Source: Terebella lapidaria
Lineage: Eukaryota > Annelida > Polychaeta > Terebellida > Terebellidae
Assembly (NCBI GenBank): GCA_949152475.1
Contig: OX424560.1
Location: forward strand, 7,750,001 to 7,814,000
Length of the DNA: 64,000 nucleotides
Reading direction: 5' to 3'
In this document: one piece after another, positions 47,430 through 60,800 of the stretch
Numbering within the stretch: position 1 is the stretch's first letter
Layout of the letters: every line of letters begins with the position of its first letter
Notes under the pieces: model-generated
What the model was told of the DNA's origin: nothing
What the model saw: only the letters and a program-made list of their open reading frames with translations
Database searches by the model: none
Position numbers and translations under genes: made by a program

Positions 47430-47980
47430 AGACAAAGTTTGTGACGACGTCTGAGTGTGATCCAGAACCCAGATCATCGGAGAAGAAGACGGAGACGGAC
47501 GGAGGTGGAAGTAGCGGACCCACTGCGGAGGCAGTACCTGACAGAGCAGTTGCGGAGACAGGAGCAGTTGCAGTATCAGAGGCGGAGACGCTTCTAGAAT
47601 CTCCATTTCAGGTGCAGTCGCGGTTGCAGTGGAGACAATAGCAGCGGAGTGGATGCAGAGGCAGTACCTGACGGAAAAGTCGGAGGCGGAGACGCTTCTA
47701 GATTCCACATTTCAGGTGCAGCCACAGTTGCAGAGAGGGACGGGAAACAACGGAGCAGTTGCGGAAACGGTGACCCGACAGAGCAGTTGCAGTATCCAGA
47801 GGCGGAAACGCCACCGGATTCTTACTTTCAGGTGCAGTTGCAGATTGCAGTCGGGAGAAGAGAACGGTTGGAGGTCCATTCCAGACCACGATACCAACCC
47901 TTAGAGACTTCTAGCCGTGATCCAGCCGTGCAAGCAGCAGTGTCCCCGGAATTTTCCGTTCCAGCTCCGGTTAGCTAAAA
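47430..47980 (+). repeat. Three-unit ~105-115-bp repeat after the LTR-like segment
   Basis: GGCGGAGACGCTTCTAGA (or a close variant), followed by CATTTCAGGTGCAG, recurs at 47,581, 47,685 and 47,801. It is linked to GGCAGTACCTGAC and GAGCAGTTGC words. Several frames stay open for 60-109 codons (Gln/Arg-rich or Ala/Glu-rich). This could be the start of a gag-like gene of the preceding LTR element, or just a repeat. No conserved domain was recognised. Confidence 0.4.
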
Positions 47981-48113
47981 ACAGATTCAACCACCTTCCA
48001 AGAAAACCGTGTTATCCGGACGTCACAGAGGGGGCAACCCCGTTACAATATCGTCAAGTAGTCTGCTGACAAAAATACACCCATTGTTTCATGTGAGCAA
48101 CTCGGGCGGTTTG

Positions 48114-48137
48114 GGGGGGGGGGCAAGGGCGCCATGG

Positions 48138-48169
<32 letters not shown>

Positions 48170-48230
48170 AAAAAAGAGAAGAAGAAAAAAAGAGGAAAAG
48201 GGGAAAAAGAGAGGGAGGAAGTGTTTTCAA
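48114..48230. repeat. G-tract / C-tract inverted pair and purine-rich tract
   Basis: About 13 G, then CAAGGGCGCCATGG, then ~16 C form a potential very GC-rich hairpin. An A/G-only stretch (GAAAAAAAAAGAAGAAG...) runs on to ~48,220. The Lys/Arg-rich ORF across it is an artefact of the purine run. Confidence 0.7.
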
Positions 48231-48399
48231 GATACATTACACCGGGAAGTAGCTTCAACTTCTGGGGCCCCATGTCAGGAGGAGTGTGTTCATTCTAAAA
48301 CCAACCCACCTATTCTCAGTGGAAGCACTTTATGCCCTTCACCTTCTATAAATGATTTGAAAGCACTGAATGGCCAAATGCACTTAATTCTTTGATGGG

Positions 48400-49800
48400 G
48401 TCCAAAACCAAGTAATATTTTAGGTCATATTTTGTTTCAACTACAGTGATCATGCATTCATGGGTGTTAAGTAATGCTTGATAGTCAGACCCAGGAGAGC
48501 TCTGGGATGCTGTATTAGGCCCCAGACCCCCGGCCGACAGGGGCTTGCTCCAACTTCCTTAACAATATTTCAGAACTAGGCTTCGCAATATTCCATATCT
48601 TGGCCCTCCTTCAGAACCCTCGATCCACCCAAGATCAGGCATTCATAAACGCTTTAGGCCCATGAAATTGGTCCAAGGAGGGCCCTAGAACACACCAATG
48701 GTCTGCATAAACCTTCAGCCTCCGGGGCCCTTGAGTGGGCCCCAGACCCAAGGCCGACATAGGCTCGCTTCGCTCGCTGCTCTGTCGAGCAAAGGTTTTG
48801 GCCCCCTCCCTTCAAAATCCTATACCCGTGACTGTCTCGGGTGTCTGACTGTCAGCGCCCTCAATGCCCGGGTAACAAAATTTCCTGATATCAACGGATA
48901 ACTACTGTTTAATGTTTACCGTCAATTTGTGTCGCATGATTTGTGTCACATGATCACGCACTCCACAATCACATGACTGCATCCGCCACAAAAAGCACAA
49001 AAAGCAGTTGAAATCATCATCCTTCATTCTCCATTTTCGGCCTTTGTTTTCAAGGTGAGTGGCATGAATTTACAGATACAGTTCGAGAATAGGATGATGA
49101 ATATCCCGCAAAGATGTCTCTTTGCTGGCATTATTTAAATTTATCAAACCTGAGAGCTCGGTGACAGTTTTGTGGTCATACTCATTGGGAGACTCAGGGG
49201 GCCTGGGTATTCATTCATTTAATGGATATAAGGCAATTGATTCATTTTCCTTTGTGATTGTTTTTAACTTCACACTGTCTGTCAAATTTATTGCTGGGAC
49301 ATGGGATTTCTCCTAAATAAAGAATATTTTGCTGTGTAAACATGTTTAGATGTGGTCAGTCAAACAAAAACAAAGTATGTCTTATGTATCAAACATTTTC
49401 TCAACCCATACATCCATGTTTATCATAAAAAGTACTGTCATTTCACACCACTGAAATGAACTGGGCTGTGAAGATGGAAAAGACACCAAACTCTCCTAAA
49501 AGTATATCAGGCCTTTCTTATTAATTATTTCGATAAAACCCCAGACCCCCTCTGTTCCCAAGCACCTGGATCCAGCTACATGGGACGAGGCACTCAGGTA
49601 TATCCCATTTGGGTATACAGGAAGTATACCCATTTGGTGGCATATACACCATTTGGGCATATATGCCACCAAATGGGATTCTTCCCAACTGTTGGGCTTG
49701 GCACACCACTGCGCGGCGCAGTGCGCTCACGCACAACTGTAAGATTATGTCCCAGTCCGGACCAGAGTCGGCTAGGAACAATATAGGAAGAAAAGAAGAA
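48400..49800. other. Transposon-like debris without an assignable gene
   Basis: GGCCCCAGACCC with GGCCGACA and GGCT(T/C)GCT follows twice (48,518-48,550 and 48,738-48,770), including a CTCGCTTCGCTCGCTGCT run of the kind common in invertebrate repeats. At 49,600-49,680 several copies of CCATTTGG and GGCATAT make a hairpin. No ORF has family support. Confidence 0.5.
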
Positions 49801-49814
49801 TTGTCATTGTCAAC

Positions 49815-49916
49815 TTGCCCCACAGAACCAAAACAACAAAATTAAAATCTGACAGACAACTGTCTCGACTGTCATATTTTAAGTTTTAACTTTGTTGTTG
49901 TGGTTCCGTGGGGCAA
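49815..49916. mobile_element. Short hairpin MITE
   Basis: Arms of about 50 bp: TTGCCCCACAGAACCAAAAC on the left is mirrored by GTTGTGGTTCCGTGGGGCAA on the right, and the match continues to a tiny loop near 49,862. It is almost entirely self-complementary. Confidence 0.7.
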
Positions 49917-50437
49917 TTGTGTTGTTGTGAACTCGGGGTCGGGACTCATTTGATGATTCACTCAGGTGGGATGATGACATCGTTCCGACACCCCACTGTC
50001 ATCTACGAGTATGAAATTTGTGATTTTCTCCATGTTCACAAACTTCACAATTTCTGTCGTGGCCGGACTGGCCAAAGCCAGCCGGCCTGGGTTCTGTGTT
50101 TGGAGACAGACAACAACGATGTCGATAGTTTGAAATCAAATCCAAAACTGTCTTTATTGAAAGCCTTGCTGGCAGATATATGGACAAGAGCACAATAATT
50201 GGATCCTGACTCCTCCCCTGTACATGTACATTGAATAAACACAGACTAGCTGTGGTTATAGTGCCCTGGCGGGACTTCGCATCTTAATCAGTATCCGGAA
50301 CAGCAGGGGTTGGAGTCACTTAATGAAAACACCTAGCTACATGTGTCATGACATGCAAGAGCAGATGGCCCATCCTGATTACCATTTCTGAAAATAATTA
50401 ACAAACATTTTGAACTGAATTAATAATAATGTTGATC

Positions 50438-50665
50438 TTACACGAGTCATCCGTCCTGAATTCGCCGCATTCCCAAATTCGCCAACGTGGATTTCAGCCC
50501 TTGTAATGTAAATGAAGCTAACAAGTTTGATCGTCAATTGAGACTCTGATATCCAATCTTCTTCCAGTAATTTATTTTCCACAAAACAAGCTTCTAAATT
50601 CTGATAATATTGAGTTGGCGAATTTTGGGATGAGGCGAATTTAGGACGGATGGCTCGTAAGTGTA
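50438..50665. mobile_element. MITE with ~55-bp terminal inverted repeats
   Basis: GAGTCATCCGTCCTGAATTC followed by GCC..CCCAAATTCGCCAAC on the left is mirrored by GTTGGCGAATTTTGGG..GGCGAATTTAGGACGGATGG on the right. The total length is about 228 bp, with no ORF. Confidence 0.75.
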
Positions 50666-50760
50666 TTAAACCACTTTTGTGTCGGAACAATGGGGTGTCG
50701 GAATAGAGGGTAGACCCCACTCAGTCACTGATTGATTGTCACTCACTGAATTGCAGCAAA

Positions 50761-50917
50761 GATTTTCTATACCAAGATAGTTCCGGCCCAAAGGGTGTGA
50801 ATGAAAATCATCGTCATTACTGGGGATACGTCAAACTTTTAGTCTCACCACCAGGATCGACACTATCCAAACGTTCGCTTCCGTTTGGGCCTGAGTGGAC
50901 TATTGGTATAGAAAATC
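50761..50917. mobile_element. Second MITE with TIR GATTTTCTATACCA
   Basis: GATTTTCTATACCA starts at 50,761 and its exact reverse complement ends at 50,917. Inner parts (GATAGTTCCGGCCCAAA and TTTGGGCCTGAGTGGACTAT) also pair. It is about 157 bp and sits ~95 bp from the preceding MITE. Confidence 0.7.
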
Positions 50918-53900
50918 ATTGATCTCGAACATCTTGAACATACTGGGTTGCATGTAGGTTAACAGATCTGCAATGGGGCATGAAACATACTTGTTCAACA
51001 GAAGGAAGCATTGTAATTGCGGTAAAATTTTGGGCATCAAATCACTAACGAATATCTTCTGTAATCAGCAATGACATAAAATATGGTGGTAAAATTACGT
51101 TTATATTGATGATGTTGTGCTCATTCTTGGTCATTTGGACATTCTCAGGCATGCCCACTTTGCCTATGACAGTCTTGGAATATAAAATGTATTTAAATAA
51201 ATACTGCCTGTAAAAGCAAACAATATTCACACAATTTTCCTTCTAATTAAAATCGAAGAATATAATTTCATACAACTTTCCCACTTGTTTATTCAGTAAT
51301 TAAATACATTTATGGGGAGGTTTGTTTTATTCAAAATTATCAGTCAATTCTACCATGTTTCCCTGCTTGTCAATTTTCTGGCATATAATTATCTTTGTAT
51401 AAGCCAACTTGGTTAATAAACATAAGTTACATTAATATTGAAGGGTCCAGGGCCATATTGGATAGCTCAAGTTTGCCCTGGACCTTCTCGAGATTGTCCA
51501 AATTTCCAAGATCGACTACAACAATTCACACCAGAAGTGATGATGTAATGTTTACCCCAAAAACAGTGCTGCCAGCTGGCAATTGCAGATATTACTAAAT
51601 GCCCCATTGCAAACGATCATAGACACATTATGCTGTGTTTGGTTAAAAGCTGTGAGTTTTGAAAACGGAAGTTCCCATGACCTGCATCTTTTGAGGTGTA
51701 ATTTCTAACGCTCATCATTCACCCTCTGAAAGGAAAGCGTTTGGACATCTTTTTAACAAATCAATCAACATGATCAAAATCGTCCCGAACTATGCCTTCC
51801 AGCCCTCATCTATATACATGATATACTGAGGGGAGAGAAATACATAAACAAACAATCAATGACTTTATCACTGAATATTCCCAACTTGAAAGTGAAACCA
51901 TATTTTCTCAAGTTGACACAAGCTCATGGATTCATCCATTTTGCCAGCTGTATTGACCTCAGAATTCGCTTGGTGGCGCCTCAGTGTCATCATTCCAAAT
52001 CCCACCAAGGGAACTCGGATGTCATAACGGCTGTACTTGATTTACTGCTGACAAAATAGAAGCCACTTGATGGCCACAACCCGGCCTTGGGCTTCGCTGC
52101 TTGTGAAATCATGGTTCGAGTTACTAGTATTGAGTTTAGCCATATTCGAAACTTTCAACAGACTTTCGTGTAAACATGTGTAAAAATGATATTTTATTGG
52201 TATCCAACAGACTTAAGGTTGGCCTATATTATATGCTGTTTCTTCATCGTGTTTATGAATACTATACCACTTCACTGAAACAACTGTAAATCTAGACAAT
52301 TTTGTGTCCTTTAATTTTTGCGCTCTTTTAATTTTCGCGTTTTCATTTAACACTTTTCCAATTCACATCCTCATATTTTTGCCATTTGGTTCAATTAGCA
52401 AAATTAGCAAAAATTAAAAGGACGCAAATAAATCAGGGATTAATAGTATACAATTTTGTCTTTACTGCTATTTCCTGTGACGCGAGACTATTGAATGACT
52501 ATTTTATCCAGAAAAAAAAAATTACTTTCCTATTAGACACATGTGACCTGAGTACTGGTAACCATGGTAACATTTATAATGAGTATGATCATGTGAAACT
52601 CCAATTCTGTCACGTGTAGAGTTGATTACAGGAAAATTACTAGTTTATTGACACTAAAGACAATTGACCTGTATTTTATGCCATTTTGTTCTACATTTCT
52701 GAAAATGAAACTGAAACAAATTGTCAATCTTGGGAGCAATTATACACTAATTTGTCACCAGTAGTACCGAACCCAAAAACATTTTTTGTACCTAGAAATT
52801 CGCACCACAAAAATTGCAAACGTTTGTGGGCATGGTGGGTGGAGCTGTTTGAAGTTACATGCACAGGCATTTCTGCAAAACAACGATGTATTGTTGCCAA
52901 GTTTGCTTCGTAGAATAAGTTGCAGTGCTTATTTGGTAAATTACTGATCTAAATTCTGAATGCGAATGCATGCTCCTCTCAGATCCACTGCATCATTCAG
53001 GAAAGGAAAAACTTGGAAATTCCGTAAATTTGATGCCATAAGCAGGAAAAAAACGAGTACAGTCCTGGACGTCATCGGACCTTGTTGACTTTGTATAAAT
53101 GTAAATGTATTCTGCTGACAGTGGAGTATAATCATAATGCACCTAATACATGTACATGTATGTCTTCTTGTTTTGTGGAAAAAACTTCTCCTCTTTTCAA
53201 GTCACTTAGCTGGTCATTCCTAAAACCTTGACCAAACATCAACAACTCTTGGTAAATGGTGTTCTCTCTAATGCTGCCTCTCTGACACCCATTTGTACAT
53301 TTTACACAGTGATTACCAGTGAAATACACTGTGAACTGTTATCCTTTCCTGTACCCCAACCCTCTGTGTTACCATGGTTACTATAATGTCCTTCTCCCGA
53401 ACATCACCAGTTTTTACATGTTGAGCAGGGTTCCGCAATAAATTGCTACAGTTTGTTCCGATGTTCACTACCGATAAGAGTCCATGTAGCGAATGAAAGA
53501 TTCTACCAGGAAGAGAATGAACACAAAGGCAGGAAGATAGACTGGTGGTATATCGGTGGTCTATCTAAAGAGCTGATGTCTGTTTTCTTGTGTCCAGTAC
53601 CTATAAAGTTGCCAGCACTTGTTGCAAGCGAACCTGTGTCGTTTCCCCCTAAAGCTTGTGCAGAACTGGCTGTGTTGTGACAGGGGAGTTGTACAGTATG
53701 GAAACATTGGAATACCTGCCCGGTGCTGGCTGTAGTACATGCTTCTCAAGTGCACAGGTCCCAAATGCCAGAGGTTACTCTAGCTCTGGCGAGGTCTAGA
53801 AAAACAGTTGTTCTGCAAATAGTTGTAATCAAAACCCAGAAGGCTTCTTTCATAGGTGTGTTTGATCTCGAATGAAACCATTCACTCGAGATCGATAGGG

Positions 53901-56900
53901 ATCTGGTATTTATGTTGTAAAGTTCTCAAGGTTTGCATTTTGTGATCAGAATTTAATGTAATCTTCAAAATAATATTCGCAAAATGAGATAATATATGAC
54001 AAGACAGAAACCATTAAATATCACAGAAATCTTTCTATCAAGGTGTTATAAATTCATTTGTAATGTAAATTATTCAGGTAGTCATTTGGAGGTGGTGTTG
54101 GAACTTCGGGATATCTTCAAATTACTTTTGACGAACAGTTTATGTAAGATACGAATGTGGAAATGGATTCCATACAGACAAGCAAATGGTATGTGTGGAA
54201 TTATATATCGAATATTCCAGGCCAAATGTTTTATTGTTGTTGAGGAAATTGGTATGTCAGGAAAAGTAAAAGACAGGATAGCTTGAAAAATTGGAAGGTA
54301 CTCCAATGCATCCACAGGCAATGCAGAAAAAGTCTTCAGTATGGATAAGCGTTTATTTGATGAATACTGCTGAATAACTACTCCAAAAATAGAAATAGGT
54401 TGTCATTATTTAACTTTCTCCGAATTGAAACTACATGTAGAGTGCTGGTATATATTGGTAACAGTACATCATGTACATACATGTATACAGGTGCACTTTT
54501 AGACAGAGAACATTTTGAGAAAAGAATGTGACATATAACTGACTGTGAGTTGTGAATGAATTTTTGTAAGCAAATTCTTTTCATATAAATCCTTTCTCTC
54601 CGTCTGTACTGTCGGTACGATCGGAGAAGGATCCTTTTCTGATATTAAATACTGTACAGGAGAATTTTATCTTACTAATTCCTATGTATTCGGTTCTTCA
54701 CCACGATCATGGGCTCAGGTATATACATGTACATGTACCATTTCAGTCACTATTCCTTACACTTCTTGAACAATCGTTCCAATCAAAGGCTTATAATTGA
54801 CCAGATAATGTGTTTACTACTGTGCATTCCATAGTATCTGGATTGCATTGCGATAGCCAGATGTAACTGGGTAATATTGAGCATGTGGGAATAGATCCGG
54901 GCGGGAAATGCTGTAAGATCCGCTATGGATGAGGGAATGGATAGAATAGGTGTAAAATAGATTTGATGAGCCGTGGAACCCAGGGAAAAGGTTAGAATTA
55001 ACCTGGAAATGTCTGCAGTGGAGGGGATTGGATTTGAAGGAGGGGGGGGGGGGGGGGGGGAGCAATAAGGAAGGGCTTTTGTTTCTACAGTAGATGTGTA
55101 GGGTGATATTTCATTTGTGTATAGGAGATTCTCTAAAGCCTACCCCAATCATAACCAATAACCCGCTGTGGTTGTTTTGCTCTGGACGCTTCGGTTTATC
55201 TAGTGAGTGGATAGATGGGATGTTGGTTTGGGCTCCTTGTTCCTACTCCTAGCGAAATGTTGCCATTTAGCAGCCAACCCCCACCCCCCCCAACCCAGTC
55301 CCCTGACATACCAAGTATTTATAGCAGCCAGAGAAATCATTAGATGCAAGATATTGCCAGCTTCATAGGTATAGACATATCCACAATAGCGATCCGACCA
55401 ACCCCTCCCCCCAATACTTCTGCTATCCTTAGAATGCTCAACATCCATACCCACTTTTTCTCTGCTCGACATTCAAGCAACGTGCCTTCAAAGATCTCGG
55501 CGTCAGCGCATATGGCGTAAGTTGTTGATGTAGCGGGATTGTTATAAGAACACGATATCTGCGGATAGTTGGCGGGATTTCCAGTGGGCGGACGGGATTC
55601 AATCACAGGCTGGGGATTAGTGTGTGGGACAGTGGGATAGATGGAGAATGGCTGTGGATATAATGATCTGGATATCTGAGGACTTTTTTCACACGGATAG
55701 AATCTGATAACCTTACAGTATGTATGTGTGAAAATTATGATTACAGAAATTATGATGACTCTTTCAGATATTATATAATACATATACAACATTAATTTCA
55801 CCACTGATTATATTCATGATGAAAATATGTAGTTTAAGGTGCATGCATTTTGTAAACATGGTAAATATACGATTACTGGGTCTTTGAGCTATGTATTGGG
55901 AACATTATATATCTATACTGGGTATATTCATATAAACAAAAAGTATTATTGGACTCTTGAAATATGTGGTATTTGAAAAAGAACTGCTGAAAAACATTGA
56001 CCCCCTCACGTCATGTACCAATAACAGTTCACCCCTTTTGATACTTTCAGTTTAGTTTGCATATGTTTACCATATATTTGCCCCACAACTTGTGGAATAA
56101 TCTCCCAGTTTTAGTGAAACTTGTTGGTCGGATTTGTGTTTTGAGTGCATTTTTCAAATATATGCACTTGAAAAGTTGAGTTCAATGAGGTCAGTCAATT
56201 TCACATACTTTGTATTTTCACAAAGGGACTAACTTGAGGTCAGCCTGTGCATAACATTTGTGCAAGTAAATGTTTACAGGTAGTCTTTAGTTCACTTATT
56301 ATTTTGCTTTTGGATTGTACATGTACATGTAGGGTTCATCTTGTCATAATATCAAATATCTATCAATTTATATCATATAAAATGTATAAGATTTTTCAAT
56401 ATCACTTTGAATTATTTCCCTGTACGGTATGTTGTAATAAATACTAGTTTCACGAAAGACCTACTACTCACTCCTTATATATTTTTTCCCACCGGAAATA
56501 TATTTTTGCAGGTCAGTGTTAAAAGGTTAACGTGTAGGCTATGAGGTAGTTGGCATTAGGCATACAGGGACCGGTATATATTAGTACTGTGTGTGTTCAC
56601 CACATGTGAATCATACCTGGTAAACTTCCTTATGCAAATATATTGTGAAACTCTGTTATGCCTTCCGGTATAAGGTATTAGCGGGAAAATTCAGCAAAAC
56701 TACTGCCACTATATACATGATATATGGAAGTGAAGGAAAATTTACAACCAATAACCGAGTTAGATTTCTGTGAGAGTTGACTCGAAGCAGAAATTTCTAC
56801 TAGTAATATATATGGATATACATGTACATAGCCCTGTCAAAACAGGATAAACTTGTCCGGTGAAAACAAGAATCTGAATACATCGTAAAGAGGAAGTGGT

Positions 56901-57570
56901 AAAGTAAATATTTGGAATCAAATAAGGAAATAGATATCTACGTGAGATGTTGAATAATGCGAGGTGCAGTGGGCATGCAGTGGAGTTTACACAGCTTGGA
57001 GCCTTTATGTTGAGGCAGTTATTATCATGATTATAGTTTCTTGCAACCAACCAGGCAATACTGTTCACAAATATGATAGATTGAACACTTTAGCATGCTC
57101 ATGTATACATGGTATAGTGATGTGCAAGTTACGAGGGTATATACATACAGACTATTCTAGCTCGCTTCAGTTCGACCGGCAAATGTTTGGTGGATAATTA
57201 CTCAGTTCTAGCCGAGAGAAATATTACTACATATCCTGGATAGGGTGCATATGCATTTTTTATCCTCGGGTAAAAAATATTGACTTATGAGTATTTTGTA
57301 TGTGTGTTGGGTAAGTTTTTATCAGTGAACTACATCCACTGGTACTTTGCCTTCCACTTATATATATGTAGAGTCTGGAATTCTGCAGAATATTTCTTGT
57401 GTGCAAATATGACCAACCAGTAGTTACCATGGTCACAGTCCAGTTTCAGATAAATGAGTTGGTTTAATTTTAGCTATCTTATTTTAGTAACCAGGTCATA
57501 TTTGTTTATGATATTACTAGTAGACCTATATGCACAGAATTTGATCATGTAAACCTTCAAATTATATTTT
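50918..57570. other. Intergenic stretch between MITEs and the granulin gene
   Basis: AT-rich, with no gene I can support. It contains tandem ACATGT words (53,150; 54,725; 56,318), a G19 tract (55,042-55,060), and X-box-like palindromes at 52,558, 53,369 and 57,423. A non-coding first exon of the granulin gene may lie here, because the first coding exon starts only 3 bp after a splice acceptor. Confidence 0.6.
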
Positions 57571-57650
57571 CATTGAGATATCAGGGTTTCACTTTTGAGG
57601 AAGTAAATGTGAATACTGAAAATCCAACTTTCCGCTGTGTTTTTCAGACG

Positions 57651-57830
57651 ATGTGGCGCTTGATGCTGGCCGTGGCCCTGGTTGCCGTGGCGACATGCGA
57701 CCCCCTGAGATACGCCCCTGCAGACACCCCAGGCACGGTGATCTGTCCCGACAAGATGGGGACCTGTCCCACCGGCAGCACCTGCTGTAAACTAAAGTCC
57801 GGCAGATACGGTTGCTGCTCCTTCTCCCAG
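57651..57830 (+). CDS. GRN: Granulin gene exon 1: signal peptide and first half of granulin module 1
   Basis: The exon begins 3 bp after a strong acceptor (tgtttttcag/ACG ATG), so a 5'UTR exon lies upstream. It encodes 60 residues: a signal peptide to about residue 16, then DPLRYAPADTPGTVICPDKM and the N-half cysteine pattern C-x6-C-x5-CC. The donor CAG/gtaaccat is phase 0. Confidence 0.9.
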
Positions 57831-60800
57831 GTAACCATAGCAATGCCTCCACAACAAGGCTGTCTGTACCTTTTTAGCATTTTTAAAGATTTTTTTCTAC
57901 ACACACATTGACACCCAAGCATGCTTACCATACAAATGTATTATACTAGAAATTATTCGTTGTGTGCATTCATCATGTTTATTAGGTATACATATTTGCT
58001 GTAATTCTGTAGTCGTACATGTGCATTATTTTCTGATACCTACGTGTATTGCATGTACGTGTATAGAACAATTAAGAAAAAAATCAGATTTAGACACAAT
58101 TCTCATGTGTGATGCATTTTCCCCAAAAAAATTCTGATGACCATTAAGTGACTCTGAGACTGAAATTGCATGCACTGGTTTAGAGATATATTTTCATACC
58201 AATAATAGTTAAGAGACGATTTGTATATCACACTATGCACCTTGTTCTTGTTGGTCTAATTGATAATTCTGTGACCCCTCACCTACCCCTATAACACCCT
58301 CACCTTACACCCCTCCCCCCCCCCTTCTTGTCTCCAAGGCAACCTGTTGCTCAGACCACCTACACTGCTGTCCCCATGGTTACACGTGTGACGTAGCCGC
58401 GGGAACCTGTGACCTTGGGGACAGTTCCATACCCATGGTTCCTAAGCAACCAGCTCGGCCCATGGGTGGCAGTAACCAAGGCAACGATGTTCTGTGCCCC
58501 GGGGGTCAGTATTTCTGCCCTGGGTCAGATACGTGCTGTAAACTCAAGTCTGGAAACTGGGGCTGCTGTCCCCTCCCCAAGGTACTTTGGTTACCCATGG
58601 TTACCATGGCTAAAGTGTTCTGAATTCTTGTACACCTGTAATAGTTGCATGTGGTTTTAGCATGGTTAGTGTGATGAATGCGTCTGTCAGAGACTTTGCA
58701 CTGATGTATGCATAATGTTTTATTCATACTTTGTTTGCCTTCTTGGTATGTGTTATATGAGCATTGATCTCTCATAGTTTACCTGTAGCTGTATGTTATT
58801 CAAGAATTTATCCATATTCAAAGTCATTATGATTTTTATTTTCATCATAACCATTATTTTAGGGTGGTCCTTATATGGGATAAAAAATTTTTTTTGGGAA
58901 ATGTTTGAATCTCACCCCTCAAAAGTGTTAGGATAGCAATAAAAACACAGTATGCAAAATTTGGGATTAATCCTATAATATTTAAAGGTCCCTCAAGGCG
59001 TTTGAATATTCCCGAAATTGTTCATTTTGCAAAAATTGTACGATACAACTTAACTGTTGAAGAATGCTCAATTGCACATTCTATCAACAAAATAATCTCC
59101 AGTACTAACTTTATTAGGCAATGTGGTATTATCATATCATGCCATAAACAACTTTATATCAAAGCAACAAGCGCTTCTCATGCTTTTATGATAAAACTAT
59201 TCACTCCGGGCAACCGTGGTACTGGTATCATATTGTCACTCATCAATATAATAATATCCTTTCTCACATAATATTTGTACATTTATGTGAATTATGTTAT
59301 TTCATATGGAATGAAATACACAAAACATACATGTCATGCTTCTATGAGAAAAAATTACACTTAAAGCCATAGTAATATTACACCCGTCCATATCAATTTG
59401 TGATTAGTTACTATTGTCAGTCATAGTAAGTGTGCTTTTTTCAGAACCACCCATGAAAATCTGAATCAATCTGGGAATTCTTAGGTATCTGTGACTTCAG
59501 CATTTTCAACAAGAAAGACTTTCTGACCCTTATTGAAGATTTTTGTTGTATGTGAATCAGAATGTTCTCCTCTTTCTGCCACTATATTGGCGAAGATGTG
59601 AACAGTGCAATGAAAAATACAAAAATCTCGATAACACAAACAAAATGCAACTCTAGATGACCAGAGGTATTAACGAAACGCAACTTTATTTGGCGTAGGG
59701 TTAAAACCACAGTCCTCTAGCAATGGCAGTAGTTGGGCCTCACCAGACCATGAAGTCAACTTTGGAACACCAAGAACTTGTTGGTGCCAAATCCAAATAC
59801 AAGCCAGAAGGACTTGTAAGGAATATAGCTGACAAGTTCCTTCCCTTTAAGATATTGCAATAGTTTCCCGTCCCAAAGAACAGTGAGTCGTCTTTTAGAG
59901 TAAAACTTGACTTTCAAATGGTTGGATATCTCCTGCCGCAGACTGTGACGGCCAGAAGGGCATTCTATCGTCGGGATTCTTAAAAAGAATGAGTGCATCT
60001 TGATGTGCGATATTGAACATATCTCCAAACTGGTCTATGAGAGCCTCTACATTTGACTGTTGAGACTTGGAAGTTCGCTTTGCATTTCTCTGTTGTTTCA
60101 TGGCATGATATTGGGGACGAACGGGGATCCTAGTATCATCCCAGAATACCAGAACTCCTTTGATGACTGCTGCTGCACTTTCATGAATTGTTTGTTCCAG
60201 TGTTTTATGGTGATAAAAGAATACACATACATGGATCTTTTTATCCGAGTAACCATATAGTACACTATAGACGTGCTTCAGCCATGGTCTTGGTATCTAC
60301 CATTTATTGCGGATCATTCAAATTGTAGTCGCCTGCTTTGAAAGGCTTGTAAGAACTAAAATATGCATTGCTATGAAGATTGAAGAGTGCACAGCATATG
60401 ATTGGGAAACATAGGAAATTCTGGAACACAAATTAATTTAGCATTGTAAATTTGCCTGGACAATACGAAATTTGCAAGAATGACGCATAGTTAGGGCAAG
60501 TAAACCCACCACATATTGTCAGTAATAATCGGTTGACACGATTGACTATATGGTTTAATATGTCTACTGTTGCAATAAATATGGGAAGCACACAATAATA
60601 AACAATGAGCAACAATATAACGCGTTAGTGCATTGTATCACATAACATGCATATTCGCGTAATATCCAGAATGTACATAGAATGTGTAAAACTTCAAAGA
60701 TCTTGAGGAACCTCTTAAAATCAATTAATGTTGATAACGTTTTGCTCAAATTTTTTATTTATTCATTCAAACATATTGGTGGGGTGAGAGCATGGAATTT

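Noticed and set aside
48009..48395. Lys/Arg-rich ORF of 128 codons
   Set aside because: Crosses G and C homopolymers and a purine tract; the KKRRRKK stretch is an artefact of GAAGAA repeats.
55340..55804. 154-codon Pro-rich minus-strand ORF
   Set aside because: Composition is simple (YPQ, NPQP), there is no known domain and no partner exon; could be a repeat. Left unannotated.
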